64,000 nt of DNA from CAZROT01 sp964601895 (GCA_964601895.1 CAZROT010000004.1:186001-250000), one strand, 5' to 3'. Counted from the first letter of the stretch, positions 8,950 to 18,678 are shown. Notes: generated by a model not told the origin, from the sequence alone. Numbers and translations are program-made.

Positions 8950-9804
8950 TTATACACGTTTATCCATCAATATATTGCGCACCTGCGTACCAAATACTTT
9001 TGCAATTCTCTGGAATCCCGCTGCGCCAGGGTGCAATTCGTTGGCCCATTCTTCATCCACGAGAATGCCCTGTGTATCAATAACAAACAATTTATTGTCC
9101 GCATCTGCCGCAAGAGAAAGCAGCATGTTTTTAAAAGCCACCAGAATTTCACGAATTGCGCTCACACCGGTGGCAAAATCCCATCCGTAATAATCCAGCG
9201 AAGGTTTTAGCCATGGCCCAGAGCACAGAGGATGCAAGCCCGTTGGCGCAGGAAAATCATAGGTATGGCAAAAAACAGGCACACCTGGTGCATACCGGTC
9301 GCGCAACGCGAGTAGCGACAGATATGATGCCCGGATTGACTGCAGAGTACCCTGCAGTCTTTCTGTGTTCACTGGATTAACGCCATACTGTGCATGATTC
9401 AGGGAGATACAAAACTGATCTCCCGCCACATCATTGCCTCCAGCGGAAATAAAGATGGCATCCGGTAATTGTCGGATCCAGTTATTTTTGTCTGCCAGCG
9501 TTTCAATGAATTTTATTTGCAGGGGAAGTGACATTTCTTTGGTGCTGGAGTCACCATAGTGAGAGATATTATGAATCAACCAATCATTCCCACTCATTTC
9601 CTGTAATTGAGCAATCAGATCGGTAGAACGCAACGAAATTTCATTCCCATTTAACGGATAATCGAACCAGGAATCACCATGCGCAAGCACTGCCAGCGGG
9701 GAGGATCCCTGCGCCAGCGCCGCCGCAATTTTTTTTTGATGCAGCGCGGTTCTTGTTGCTAATTTTTCCTGCATCAAAAATTTAACATTATTTATCATAA
9801 ACAT
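8950..9804 (-). CDS. SGNH/GDSL-family hydrolase
   Basis: A protein of about 284 residues with the SGNH blocks: LAHGDSWFDYP (block I, nucleophile Ser), a Gly-containing block II region, AIFISAGGNDVAGD (block III, GGND) and WANELHPGAAGF (block V, with the Asp/Glu-x-x-His pair as ELHPG). Such enzymes are esterases, lipases or acyltransferases. The open frame continues to a TTG at 9825, but ATG 9804 or 9798 is more likely to start translation; an ATG at 9774 is also possible. No signal peptide is obvious, so a cytoplasmic or non-Sec-exported enzyme is likely. It is transcribed convergently with the metalloprotease gene and divergently from nadE. The substrate cannot be deduced. Confidence 0.82.
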   Translation of the reverse strand: MFMINNVKFLMQEKLATRTALHQKKIAAALAQGSSPLAVLAHGDSWFDYPLNGNEISLRSTDLIAQLQEMSGNDWLIHNISHYGDSSTKEMSLPLQIKFIETLADKNNWIRQLPDAIFISAGGNDVAGDQFCISLNHAQYGVNPVNTERLQGTLQSIRASYLSLLALRDRYAPGVPVFCHTYDFPAPTGLHPLCSGPWLKPSLDYYGWDFATGVSAIREILVAFKNMLLSLAADADNKLFVIDTQGILVDEEWANELHPGAAGFQRIAKVFGTQVRNILMDKRV

Positions 9805-10073
9805 ACACACAAATAAACCTGACAACAGCTATCATCACACACAATCTCCCTGAGCACAATCCAGCACTGTTGCGCTATGAGCCACTTAAGTGCATAACCC
9901 GCTTTAAGGAAGATAACGCAGCAAAATTTGCAATAATTGCAGTTAGCATGAATAGCAGGATGAACAGGTAATATGTCATCATACTTTTAACCTGTCGGAT
10001 GCTTAGTATTCACCAGATGACAGTACAATGCGCTACACTGCAATTTAAGCACAACAGTTCAGTTAAAGGTGTC

Positions 10074-11696
10074 ATGAAGAGAAAACTTGCCATTGCATTA
10101 GCCCAGCTCAACTGGCTGGTAGGTGATATTGAAGGTAATGCGGCACTAATGCTGCAAACGATGCAGCAGCAGAAAAAAGCCGGCGCCCATCTGGTGATGT
10201 TCTCTGAACTTGCATTATGCGGCTATCCACCAGAAGATTTGCTATACCGGGATGATTTTTATCAGCGCTGTGAAAAACAGCTGAACCTGCTGCAGGAAGC
10301 CAGTCTCCATATCGCTGTCCTGACAGGACATCCGTGGCGTATCGAAGACCGGCTTTATAATGCACTGTCATTTTTTGCAGATGGCCGACTGGTCGCCCGT
10401 TATTTCAAACAGCATCTGCCAAACTACAGTGTTTTCGATGAAAAGCGCTATTTTCATTCCGGCCATGAAAGCTGTGTTATTCAGTTTCGCGGTTATCAGC
10501 TGGGTTTGTTGATCTGTGAAGATTTATGGCTTAACGCACCGGTTGATGCACTGAAAAAAGCCGGTGCAGAAATTCTGCTATCCATTAATGCTTCTCCCTG
10601 GCATGCAGGGAAACCGCACATACGCAATACCCTGATGTCAAGTCACTGCCAGCGTACCGGGCTGCCACTCGTTTATTTAAATCAGGTGGGCGGGCAGGAT
10701 GAATTGATCTTTGACGGCGGCTCACGAGTATTTGATGCCAAAGGCAATATCACTCACCACATGAACGCGTTTGCTGAACAGACCGTACAATGCCACCTGC
10801 ATGAGCTGATAATCACCCCCATGGCAGATCTACCGGTTACTCTCTCCCTCCTCGCGCAGACTTATGCTGCTCTGGTGCTGGCTGTGCGTGATTATGTGAC
10901 AAAAAATGGTTTTGAGGGTGCTGTGCTCGGTCTGTCCGGCGGTATTGATTCTGCACTGACACTGGCGATTGCCGTTGATGCACTCGGCCATGACCGGGTT
11001 CAGGCCGTGATGATGCCTTTTCGCTACACCGCCGCCATCAGCATCACCGATGCCAGAGAAGAAGCCGATATTCTGGGCGTTGAGTTTAGTATCATCTCCA
11101 TTGAACCCATATTCGATGCATTTATGACGCAGCTGGCCTCAGTTTTTCCTGAGACTACAGCAGATACTATGCAGGAAAATCTGCAGGCACGCTGCCGGGG
11201 CGTAATTCTGATGGCGTTATCCAATAAACGCCAGCGTATTGTACTCACCACCGGTAACAAAAGTGAAATGGCGGTGGGTTACGCCACTCTGTACGGGGAT
11301 ATGGCAGGAGGCTTTGATGTACTCAAGGACGTTCCCAAGACGCTGGTTTTTCAGCTGGCTGAATACCGTAATACCCTTGCTTACGTTATTCCAAAACGCG
11401 TGATTGAACGCCCTCCTTCTGCAGAGCTGGCGCCCGATCAGCGTGATGAAGATAGCCTGCCTCCTTATGACATCCTCGATGCCATTCTGGAAGGCTATAT
11501 TGCGCAGGATAAATCCGTCACGACACTGGTTAACGACGGCTTTGACGAAGCAATGGTACGTAACGTTATTCGCCTTGTGGACAAAAGCGAACATAAACGG
11601 CGCCAGGCTGCCATCGGGCCACGTATCTCGGATAGCAGTTTTGGCAAAGACAGGCGCTACCCCATCACCTCGGGTTTTGGGCGCAAAAACTGGTAA
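10074..11696 (+). CDS. nadE: Glutamine-dependent NAD+ synthetase
   Basis: Catalyses the last step of NAD+ synthesis, amidating deamido-NAD+ with ammonia released from glutamine. From ATG 10074 the protein is 540 residues, the usual length of the two-domain bacterial form. The N-terminal glutaminase domain has the nitrilase triad E45 (FSELALCGYPP), K112 (FKQHLPNYSVF) and C148 (LLICEDLW). The C-terminal synthetase has the ATP pyrophosphatase P-loop GLSGGIDSA near residues 286-294, then TGNKSE and the ERPPSAELAPDQ region. A start at 9999 is rejected because AAAGGTG sits just before 10074 and the product then begins at the conserved domain. E. coli and most relatives instead carry a short ammonia-dependent NadE, so the long form is of interest here. 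Confidence 0.95.
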   Translation: MKRKLAIALAQLNWLVGDIEGNAALMLQTMQQQKKAGAHLVMFSELALCGYPPEDLLYRDDFYQRCEKQLNLLQEASLHIAVLTGHPWRIEDRLYNALSFFADGRLVARYFKQHLPNYSVFDEKRYFHSGHESCVIQFRGYQLGLLICEDLWLNAPVDALKKAGAEILLSINASPWHAGKPHIRNTLMSSHCQRTGLPLVYLNQVGGQDELIFDGGSRVFDAKGNITHHMNAFAEQTVQCHLHELIITPMADLPVTLSLLAQTYAALVLAVRDYVTKNGFEGAVLGLSGGIDSALTLAIAVDALGHDRVQAVMMPFRYTAAISITDAREEADILGVEFSIISIEPIFDAFMTQLASVFPETTADTMQENLQARCRGVILMALSNKRQRIVLTTGNKSEMAVGYATLYGDMAGGFDVLKDVPKTLVFQLAEYRNTLAYVIPKRVIERPPSAELAPDQRDEDSLPPYDILDAILEGYIAQDKSVTTLVNDGFDEAMVRNVIRLVDKSEHKRRQAAIGPRISDSSFGKDRRYPITSGFGRKNW

Positions 11697-11739
11697 TCAG
11701 CGCTTTTTGACAGGCAATTAGCACAAAACATATTATCCT
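11695..11739 (+). promoter_or_regulatory. Shared 45-bp upstream element, copy 1
   Basis: Begins AATCAGCGCTTTTTGACAGG, overlapping the nadE stop codon, and ends TATCCT. TTGACA (11707-11712) and TATCCT (11734-11739) are 21 bases apart, and the ATG of the first paralogue follows 33 bases later. The same layout precedes the other two paralogues. The spacing is too wide for an ordinary sigma-70 -35/-10 pair, so TTGACA may be part of an activator site. Confidence 0.72.
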
Positions 11740-11772
11740 TAATGCAATAAAATTATCATTAGCTAATTCATC

Positions 11773-13281
11773 ATGGCAATAAAGTTAACTGATCTTTCAT
11801 CCCTGAGCGGCCGATCATCACAGCGGATTGTTGCCGATGGCAATAATAATCTGACGCTTGCCCCACACCAGAATATTTTTATGCGCGTATTCAAAGCCGT
11901 GCGTAACAGTCTTTCCGGCATCCTGCCGCAGGCACTGCGCAAACGCATACAGGCAGAACATGCGCAAAATATACAAGAAAATCAGCAGGCATGGTCCGTT
12001 TTGCAAGAACAAATCACTGCTCTCTATGGTAGCAGCAACCTGCCAGCGCATCTGTCAGATAGCAGGCTAAATAATGAAAACACACCGCCATTAACTCTGG
12101 GTGATGTAAAATGTATTGTAGAGCGTGAAAAAATACTCAAAACTGCTTTTTCTGCATTAACTAAAGCACTAACACCAGATCAGCCGCGCATAAACATGCT
12201 GGATGCGCTATACCAGGTCTCCAGTGCAGCAAAGCTGTACAGCAAACCTGTTGACATCAGCAGGCTGCTTGAGGACATGAACCATGAAGAAGTCCGTGCT
12301 TTGCTGGACGGCCTGATGTCACATCCCTGGACTCAGGAAATGATAACCTTTACTCCCATCCTGACAACAGGCCAGGGTAATCACAGTATCCACTTAAAGA
12401 ATGCCGTAAATACGCTGGTCGATACTCTGCATGGCTGCACAGCACGTCTGGACGATGATAAAAAACAGCAGGTCAACAGCTGGGTGTCCTATTATTCCAA
12501 TCCTAAATACAGTACCGCCGTTGATACCAATGATAGCTATGATCAACACCCCGAGTATATCGATCGGAAATTTTATGCTGACCTGCATAGCGTGTTAAAA
12601 AAGAGAGGAATTGATCTCAAAAAAAGCATGCCACTGCCAACAGCGCATACGAGTATGTTTAAGATGGATAAACCGGGCGTTCTTTTTGAAGAGCTGACTG
12701 CCTTGTACAGGAGCTATCAATATAATGTGCAGCAACACGGTCTGCTCCCACTCACCACAGTGAATCAAAAACTCGCTGACACAGCCAAAAAAATAACTGC
12801 AGAAAACAACGCAACAGTATCCCTGGAATCCCTGAAAGATGGACTAAATGAGGGCTTTGTCCTCGACATGACACGCGCCATGTTCAGCATTAACAATGTA
12901 CTGCTAACAAAAAGCGCCAATGAAAGTGAAAATATTGCTGCATTTAAACAGCTGGTTCCTGATCCCGCACAACAGACGTTGATCTCCTATTTTACCTTCC
13001 AGAGCATATTCGCCGGTGCTCTGAAAAAATTTAACACATCAGACAAACTGGTGGGAGGCAGGACAGGGCACATTATATACCGCATCAACAGCGATCAGGA
13101 AGGCAATGTTAAATTGACGGCCACAAACTACACCGGCGTAACCAATATCAACAGCAAAGGTATAGTTGGCGATACTCCTAGGGTTGATTACCTGAAGCTG
13201 CAGATTGAGCTGGATTTAAAAACGCTTAAAGGCACGTTGAGCTATCAACTGGTTCCAGTAACAGAACCAGAACCGCAGTAA
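11773..13281 (+). CDS. Paralogue 1 of a three-member unrecognised family (no internal module)
   Basis: I do not recognise this 502-residue protein, but two relatives follow it. Shared landmarks are a leader (LSSLSGR...IVADGN), a basic amphipathic segment (NIFMRVFKAVRNS), a central block (ALTPDQPRINMLDALY and LMSHPWTQEMITF), a motif IDLKKSMPLPT, an FxxLVPDPAQQTLISYF block and a beta-rich end (LKLQIELDLKTLKGTLSYQLVP). No signal peptide or membrane helix is seen. The internal module of about 130 residues present in the relatives is reduced here to a short segment (ITALYG). It lies 76 bases after nadE behind the shared 45-bp element, with a weak ribosome binding site. A secreted or host-directed protein is possible but not demonstrated. 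Confidence 0.8.
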   Translation: MAIKLTDLSSLSGRSSQRIVADGNNNLTLAPHQNIFMRVFKAVRNSLSGILPQALRKRIQAEHAQNIQENQQAWSVLQEQITALYGSSNLPAHLSDSRLNNENTPPLTLGDVKCIVEREKILKTAFSALTKALTPDQPRINMLDALYQVSSAAKLYSKPVDISRLLEDMNHEEVRALLDGLMSHPWTQEMITFTPILTTGQGNHSIHLKNAVNTLVDTLHGCTARLDDDKKQQVNSWVSYYSNPKYSTAVDTNDSYDQHPEYIDRKFYADLHSVLKKRGIDLKKSMPLPTAHTSMFKMDKPGVLFEELTALYRSYQYNVQQHGLLPLTTVNQKLADTAKKITAENNATVSLESLKDGLNEGFVLDMTRAMFSINNVLLTKSANESENIAAFKQLVPDPAQQTLISYFTFQSIFAGALKKFNTSDKLVGGRTGHIIYRINSDQEGNVKLTATNYTGVTNINSKGIVGDTPRVDYLKLQIELDLKTLKGTLSYQLVPVTEPEPQ

Positions 13282-13470
13282 GCATGGGGCCAGCGCAGAT
13301 TATCCAATCTCGACTGCTCCGGCTCATCTGTCCACCACAGCCTGACTAATGGATAATTCAACTGCAACGGCTTCCTTTAACAGGCTACAACAGCCGTCGA
13401 GGATGTCTTTTTGTGGCCTGTGTTTATTAGCGCTACCCTGTCAACACTGATTCTTAAAAGAACCCGCAGT

Positions 13471-13515
13471 AATCAGCGCTTTTTGACAGGCGGTTAATAC
13501 AAAAAGCGCTATGCT
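13471..13515 (+). promoter_or_regulatory. Shared 45-bp upstream element, copy 2
   Basis: AATCAGCGCTTTTTGACAGG at 13471 through TATGCT at 13510-13515. The first 21 bases are identical to copy 1, TTGACA to TATGCT spacing is again 21, and ATG 13551 lies 35 bases downstream behind AAAGGA. Confidence 0.75.
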
Positions 13516-13550
13516 GGCAACATAAGTCCATTCATAAAGGACATCTATTT

Positions 13551-15365
13551 ATGCCAGTAGCCTCAATTAATAATTTACCTGGACCCCTGAGCGGCCATAA
13601 ATGGCAGTCGATTTACATCAAAAACGGCCAGGCAGTAATTGCTCAAAAGAACTGCATTATTCAGTTTTTCAGATATATCTATAACCGCGCTGTACAAGGT
13701 ATATATTGCAGCAGCCAGCAAAGGAAGGCTAATAAGCAGACAAACAAAGAATTCGCAGAACAATTCACTGCTGTGTATGGCCACAGTTTTCGATTTTCCG
13801 ACGATGACACAATCAATACGGACCTGATGAGTGGCAGAAAGCAATTAACTCCGGATCTCTACGATAAAACCATCCGTACGCATAATGACCTGATGCAAAA
13901 ACGTCGGGCAGAAGTAAAAAAACAGCTGCGTACCCTGTCACCAGACAAAAGAAGCAACCCGGACGAAGACACGGTAAACTGGATAGTCCACAAAATGATC
14001 ACCCACTTTAATTTTAATATTAATAGCTCCGCACTAAGCTTACACCACCGGGATCAGATAGAACTGCTGCAGTTCTGCCACAATCAATGTAAATATGACA
14101 GTAATCGCATGGATGAAGACGAATACATCCGCCAGCTGTCTGACTGGCTGTTACCCAAAAATCATCTCATGAGTATAGATAAGTGGATAGACAGCCAATT
14201 CGCATTAAAGGGATTACCGAACATATTTTCTCCACTAATGCAAACACTGTCCCCAGAGCAGCCACGCAAAAACATGCTGGAGGTGTTATACAATCTTTGC
14301 GATACAATAGCGCGGGTGACAGAATTAAATAACAGAAATTGTAGCACAGAGGCCAGACGGCAATGGCAAAAAGATTTTATTCTGCAGCAGGTTATAGAAA
14401 GCCAGCAGGCTGAAACTATCCTGGAAAATCTGCTGTCACACCGCTGGACTCAGCAATTGATCACCTTTAGCGTTATACTGGCAGCAGGCCAGCAGGGCAC
14501 CGGGCTGGAAAACGTCACGCGTACACTGAAAGATATCCTGCATGCCTGTGCCACGGTAGCTGGCGGCGATAAACCACAGCAGGTCAAAGACTGGGTGGAT
14601 TATTACTCACAGGCCAAAGAAGATGAAGAAGTTAAAAAAGCTGAATATGGCAGCTACCTCGCGTTTATCGATCGCGCTTTTTATGCTGACCTGAAAAAAA
14701 CCTGCAAAAAATGGACAAGCACAGATCTTGAAAAAAGCATTCCTCTGCCAGAGACACAGCTTACTGTATTTAATACTGACGATGCCGATGTAAGGATCAT
14801 GCTGCGTCCCCGCCTTTACCAGCGTTACAAAAAGGCGATAAATCTGAATGAAAGAGAACAGGGAACATCACTCCCCTTTCTTATCAAAGCTGACGTATCA
14901 GAGGAAAATCACTATAAAAATGAGCAGGTGACTATTAATCATGGCCTTGATAATCAACTTATCATGGACCTTCCACGTAGCACCTATATCGTTAATAATG
15001 AAATACTGACTGACGATGGGGATAAGCAACTGGCCAGGTTTAAAGAACTGATTCCCGACAGCGCAGAGCAACTGCTGATTTCCTGCTGTGCCCAGCAGAC
15101 GCTATTAAATACTGCCGTAGATATATTTACGTTAAAAACAGGCTTACTGCCGGTAGGTCCAAACTTTGGCTCTGTATATTACATCAGCAATAATGAAGAA
15201 ACAAAAATAACGCTGACCGTCATACACTACCGGCTATTGCTGAACATTGGCGATGAGAATTCGGGTGAGCCTTTAGCTTACCTGAAGCTACAGACTACAT
15301 TAAATTTAACGGAACTTGATGGCACAGTTAGCTATGAGTTAACGCCAGCAATGTCAGCGGCGTAA
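13551..15365 (+). CDS. Paralogue 2 of the three-member unrecognised family (one internal module)
   Basis: A 604-residue relative of the preceding gene. It shares the leader (GPLSGHKWQSIYIKNG), the amphipathic segment (IIQFFRYIYNRAV), the central block (TLSPEQPRKNMLEVLY and LLSHRWTQQLITF), DLEKSIPLPET, LIPDSAEQLLISCC and the C-terminal YLKLQTTLNL...TVSYELTP. Residues about 65-213 are an extra module (F-A-VYG, GRKQLT, KM-THF, LQFC, YIRQLSDW, KWID) that paralogue 1 lacks and paralogue 3 has twice. AAAGGA precedes ATG 13551 at a good distance. No signal peptide, membrane helix or known catalytic motif was found. It is followed by an lprI-like gene, a linkage echoed after paralogue 3, so the pair may have moved and duplicated together. 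Confidence 0.8.
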   Translation: MPVASINNLPGPLSGHKWQSIYIKNGQAVIAQKNCIIQFFRYIYNRAVQGIYCSSQQRKANKQTNKEFAEQFTAVYGHSFRFSDDDTINTDLMSGRKQLTPDLYDKTIRTHNDLMQKRRAEVKKQLRTLSPDKRSNPDEDTVNWIVHKMITHFNFNINSSALSLHHRDQIELLQFCHNQCKYDSNRMDEDEYIRQLSDWLLPKNHLMSIDKWIDSQFALKGLPNIFSPLMQTLSPEQPRKNMLEVLYNLCDTIARVTELNNRNCSTEARRQWQKDFILQQVIESQQAETILENLLSHRWTQQLITFSVILAAGQQGTGLENVTRTLKDILHACATVAGGDKPQQVKDWVDYYSQAKEDEEVKKAEYGSYLAFIDRAFYADLKKTCKKWTSTDLEKSIPLPETQLTVFNTDDADVRIMLRPRLYQRYKKAINLNEREQGTSLPFLIKADVSEENHYKNEQVTINHGLDNQLIMDLPRSTYIVNNEILTDDGDKQLARFKELIPDSAEQLLISCCAQQTLLNTAVDIFTLKTGLLPVGPNFGSVYYISNNEETKITLTVIHYRLLLNIGDENSGEPLAYLKLQTTLNLTELDGTVSYELTPAMSAA

Positions 15366-15611
15366 CAGTAAGTATACTTGTATAGCTGCCAGAGCAGATT
15401 ACCTGCTTCACACTGCCTGCAGATCTGTCTGGCAACGCAGACTGACCAATACATAAGGATAGTAACACCGAAAACAGCCTGCAACTCGCACACAAAGTCA
15501 TCACGAGGGCTTTTTGCTCTCTCTGTATTTCCGGGTCGGCACGACAGACAGTAATACCATTATTCGCCGACTCATAACCAACTCCGTACCTCTGCTCAAA
15601 GGGACCTGACT

Positions 15612-16013
15612 ATGACTACAAAAAAATTTTTTATCCCCAGCCTATTTTTTCTTTCGCCACTGATGGCCCTGGCTGAATCTGGCATATCACAACAGTATGC
15701 TGCCTGCGTGGCACAGGACCGTGGCCGCGCTTTTGGTATACTATCTCACTGTGTAGCTGAAGAAACTCGCCGTCAGGACCTGCGCCTCAATGCAGCTTTA
15801 CAACAGGCGCTGAAGTCACTTTCTCCCGCACGCAGCAGGGTATTACAGAAAGCACAGCGTGCATGGATAAAATACCAGCAGACCCACTGCAGTGTTTACC
15901 TGGATAAAGATGGCGGACAGCAGGCAACAGTGAACACCGACATCTGTATCATGAATATGACTGCTGCACGCGCCAGAGAACTGGAAGCTTTATTTATTAA
16001 CCAGGAAGTATAA
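15612..16013 (+). CDS. LprI-like (DUF1311) small exported protein
   Basis: A 133-residue protein with a signal peptide (LFFLSPLMALA, cleavage after about residue 21) and the LprI N-terminal domain: paired cysteines, LNAALQQALKSLSPARSRVLQKAQRAWIKYQQTHC and a C-terminal AARARELE helix. The name comes from a mycobacterial lipoprotein reported to inhibit lysozyme. Most proteobacterial members have no tested function, so inhibition of host lysozyme is only a suggestion. It should act in the periplasm. The gene lies between paralogues 2 and 3 on the same strand, and a decayed copy of its 3' end lies after paralogue 3 (18504-18644). A third family member is downstream of tpiA. Confidence 0.85.
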   Translation: MTTKKFFIPSLFFLSPLMALAESGISQQYAACVAQDRGRAFGILSHCVAEETRRQDLRLNAALQQALKSLSPARSRVLQKAQRAWIKYQQTHCSVYLDKDGGQQATVNTDICIMNMTAARARELEALFINQEV

Positions 16014-16124
16014 CCTGGTATTTTATGCGTACTATGAAAATAGTCTGTCATCTTATAACCAGTATGGCACGGTTATACCGCACAGAATCACGTGCACACT
16101 GTATAAATTAACAACAGCATCGAC

Positions 16125-16169
16125 AATCAGCGTTTTTTGACAGGTGATTACCATAAAAAACGCTATGCT
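16125..16169 (+). promoter_or_regulatory. Shared 45-bp upstream element, copy 3
   Basis: AATCAGCGTTTTTTGACAGG at 16125 to TATGCT at 16164-16169, with the same 21-base spacing between TTGACA and TATGCT. ATG 16203 follows 33 bases later. It differs from copies 1 and 2 at one position in the first 20. Confidence 0.75.
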
Positions 16170-16202
16170 ACATATAAATACTATTTCATAAAGGCATTGA
16201 TC

Positions 16203-18400
16203 ATGCCGATAAATTTAAAGAATCTCTCTTCCCTGCCCAGAGCGGTATGCGAACCGATTTCAATTAAAAATGACAGTATTGAGCAGCCCTCAACAAACAT
16301 CTTCTTTCGACTTTTCACCCTGGTACGTAACAGTCGAATTGTTGTAGTACTTATACCTTATAAAGACCAGCAGCGGTCTGAAAATCGGCAGACAACCAAA
16401 AACTTCATGATAGAGTTCACCAAGGTGTATGGTAACGATGCCAGGTTATCCAGCAATCGCAATCTTCATGATCTCCTGATAGATGGCCGCAAAGCGCTGA
16501 CTCTCGACAGACTCCATCAGGCCGTAAATAAGAATAATAAATTGATGACAACGCGTGCTGCAGAAATATCCGCACATCTTGCCCAAAATGAATCCACTCA
16601 GCCGGGCACAGACGCAAAAGACTGGATGCTCGACAAAATGGTAAAAGTCTTTGGCATTCACACTCCAGTGCGCCAACGTCACGTCGAATTCCTGTTGTGT
16701 TGCCACAGAATGGACATTAATAGCAACGAATATATGAAGGAATTATCTGCCTGGGTGTCAGCAGAGGAGCAGGGCATCGATGTGGAGGCGTGGATAGCCC
16801 CACGCGAAGCAGAACGGAACAAAAATACAGCAGCCTGGGACAGGTTCAATAGCGACATAACAGCCGAGTATGGTGACAGCATGCTGTCAGATTTTGGTGA
16901 TGTTTTAAATAAACTGTCAAAGAATAATAGAGCTCGTTATCTTATGGGAGATGGCAGACTGGAGTTTACCGACAGTCTGGAAACACAAATTATAGATCAT
17001 TATAAAAATAAGCGGGAAGTATGGATCAGACAAAAAATGCCCGTTGCCTTTGGAGACGCTGAAGCAACTGCACGTCACAGCGAATTTCTGCAATATTGCA
17101 GCAAGCTGGGCATTAATAACGACACGCATATCCGCCTGCTGTCTGGCTGGATTTCACAACATCCGGCCATGACTTTGCATACATGGATAAATGAATGCTG
17201 CAAAGCAGAATTAGCTGCCAGTTTTTCTGCCTTCACTGAAGCGCTGACACCGGACCAGTCGCCTGCGGCCATGCGGACGGGTTATACCGTTTTTGTGATG
17301 CCACATACCTGATGGCCATAGTAGAGAAACAAGAATTTGGCATTGATGCCAGGAGTAAATGGCAAAAGAACTATGTACTGCAACAACTCCAGCATAAAGA
17401 CAGCCAGCAGATCAAGGCTATTGTGAAGAATCTGATGTCACACCAGTGGGCTCCACAAGTCATGGCATTTATGCTACAAAAACCCGGCATTGTTATGAAC
17501 AATATCGCTGATACCATCAAGACCAATGAACAGGCCTTATCTAAGGTTCTCCATGCCTGGAATCAACCGGCTGTTCTTGTCAGTATTGCGGACGCCTGTG
17601 CTGAACGTCTGGATGGCGACACACAAAAGCAGGTAGATAACTGGATGAAGGAACGCATCAGTGCTAGTTATGGTCGCCACTTTGGACTTATCAATCAAGA
17701 TTTCTATGCTAGCCTCAGCACCATATGGAAAACTCAATTCGGGCTGGATCTTGAGAAAACCATGCCACTACAAACAATCAGTAAAACGTTTGATATGACC
17801 AAACCGGGCCTTTCTTTCGATCTCATCATCGGGGAGCCTTATAAGGAATATCAGCATTTTCTTAAGCAGATGGGTTACCAGCGCTCTCTGATAGCCCCTC
17901 GTGCAGCGCTTAAGAAGAGTCTGGCTGCATACATAAAACGCAGTGGTAAACAGGTAATAGCAAGTATACGCCAGGGCATGCACCGCATATGCGTCACGGA
18001 CTTGATTCGTGCCTCTTACCGCATCAATGACATACCATTACCCCGTACCAGCGAGAATGAGGCAGTGACTGCTTTTAAACAGCAGCTTCCTGATGCCAAT
18101 GAGCAGCTGCTGGTTTCCTGTTTTGCCCACCAGGGCATATTCCCGGGTCTGCTGGTAAAAATAAACGATATGGCAGACTTTCTGCCAAAAGGGGTAAAAC
18201 TTAACTCGCTGGGGGAGGCGACATACCATATTCACAAGGGTAAAGAGCATAGCATTAAGCTGACAGTAACAAGCGATTTCAACTTAAAAGAGAATAAGAT
18301 GCCCTTTTGTAATATGAACGTACGTCTTGAACTGGATTTAATCACACTTACCGCCACAGCCAGCTATACGTTCACACCAGATAACGAGGTGCCGGAGTAA
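16203..18400 (+). pseudogene. Paralogue 3 of the unrecognised family (two internal modules), frameshifted
   Basis: Two consecutive frames, 16203-17312 and 17312-18400, together match paralogues 1 and 2. The break is at about 17274: the text ATGCGGACGG stands where the relatives have ATG-CTG-(GAC/GAG/GAT). Restoring one base gives AAM-LDGLYRFCDATYLMAIVEKQ and joins both frames into about 732 residues. Residues 64-198 and 210-330 are two copies of the module found once in paralogue 2 (VYG/EYG, GRKALT/GRLEFT, KVFG/VAFG, EFLLCC/EFLQYC, LSAW/LSGW, AWI/TWI). The downstream half keeps DLEKTMPLQT, LPDANEQLLVSCF and LELDLITLTATASY. ATG 16203 has AAAGG eight bases upstream. A single lesion in otherwise clean frames means recent inactivation or a sequencing error. 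Confidence 0.82.
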
Positions 18401-18503
18401 ATAAGCGTACTGCGCTCCTGCAAAGGAAATCACCGGCCCAGGAGTTCTGTCCCGGACTTCACTGATAAATAGCGCATCAGGTGTATGACAGCAGGAACAG
18501 CCT

Positions 18504-18644
18504 GCATGGATAACATACCAAGAGACCCACTGGTATTTATCTGATGAAGATGGCGGGCAGCAGGCAATAGTGAATACGGATATCTGTATCATGAAACTGA
18601 CTGCTGCACGCACTACGGAGCTGGAAACGCTACTCACTGACTGA
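18504..18644 (+). pseudogene. Remnant of an lprI-like gene (3' third)
   Basis: Forty-six codons plus a stop match the end of the intact lprI-like gene at 15612-16013: AWITYQETHWYLSDEDGGQQ, then VNTDICIMKLTAAR, then TELETLL. The counterpart there reads AWIKYQQTHC, DGGQQATVNTDICIMNMTAAR. An in-frame TGA at 18486-18488 precedes the remnant and no start or signal peptide remains. It lies directly after paralogue 3, mirroring the intact gene after paralogue 2, which implies duplication of a paralogue-plus-lprI unit followed by decay. Confidence 0.85.
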
Positions 18645-18678
18645 AAGCCCTGCTTCCAGCCATGTGATTGATAGCCGC

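Noticed and set aside
8741..9190. A 149-residue plus-strand frame overlapping the SGNH hydrolase gene
   Set aside because: Most of it lies antisense to the hydrolase gene, contains the hydrolase terminator, and has no recognisable domain.
10000..10074. A longer NadE starting at 9999
   Set aside because: The extra 25 residues do not fit the family and the ribosome binding site belongs to ATG 10074.
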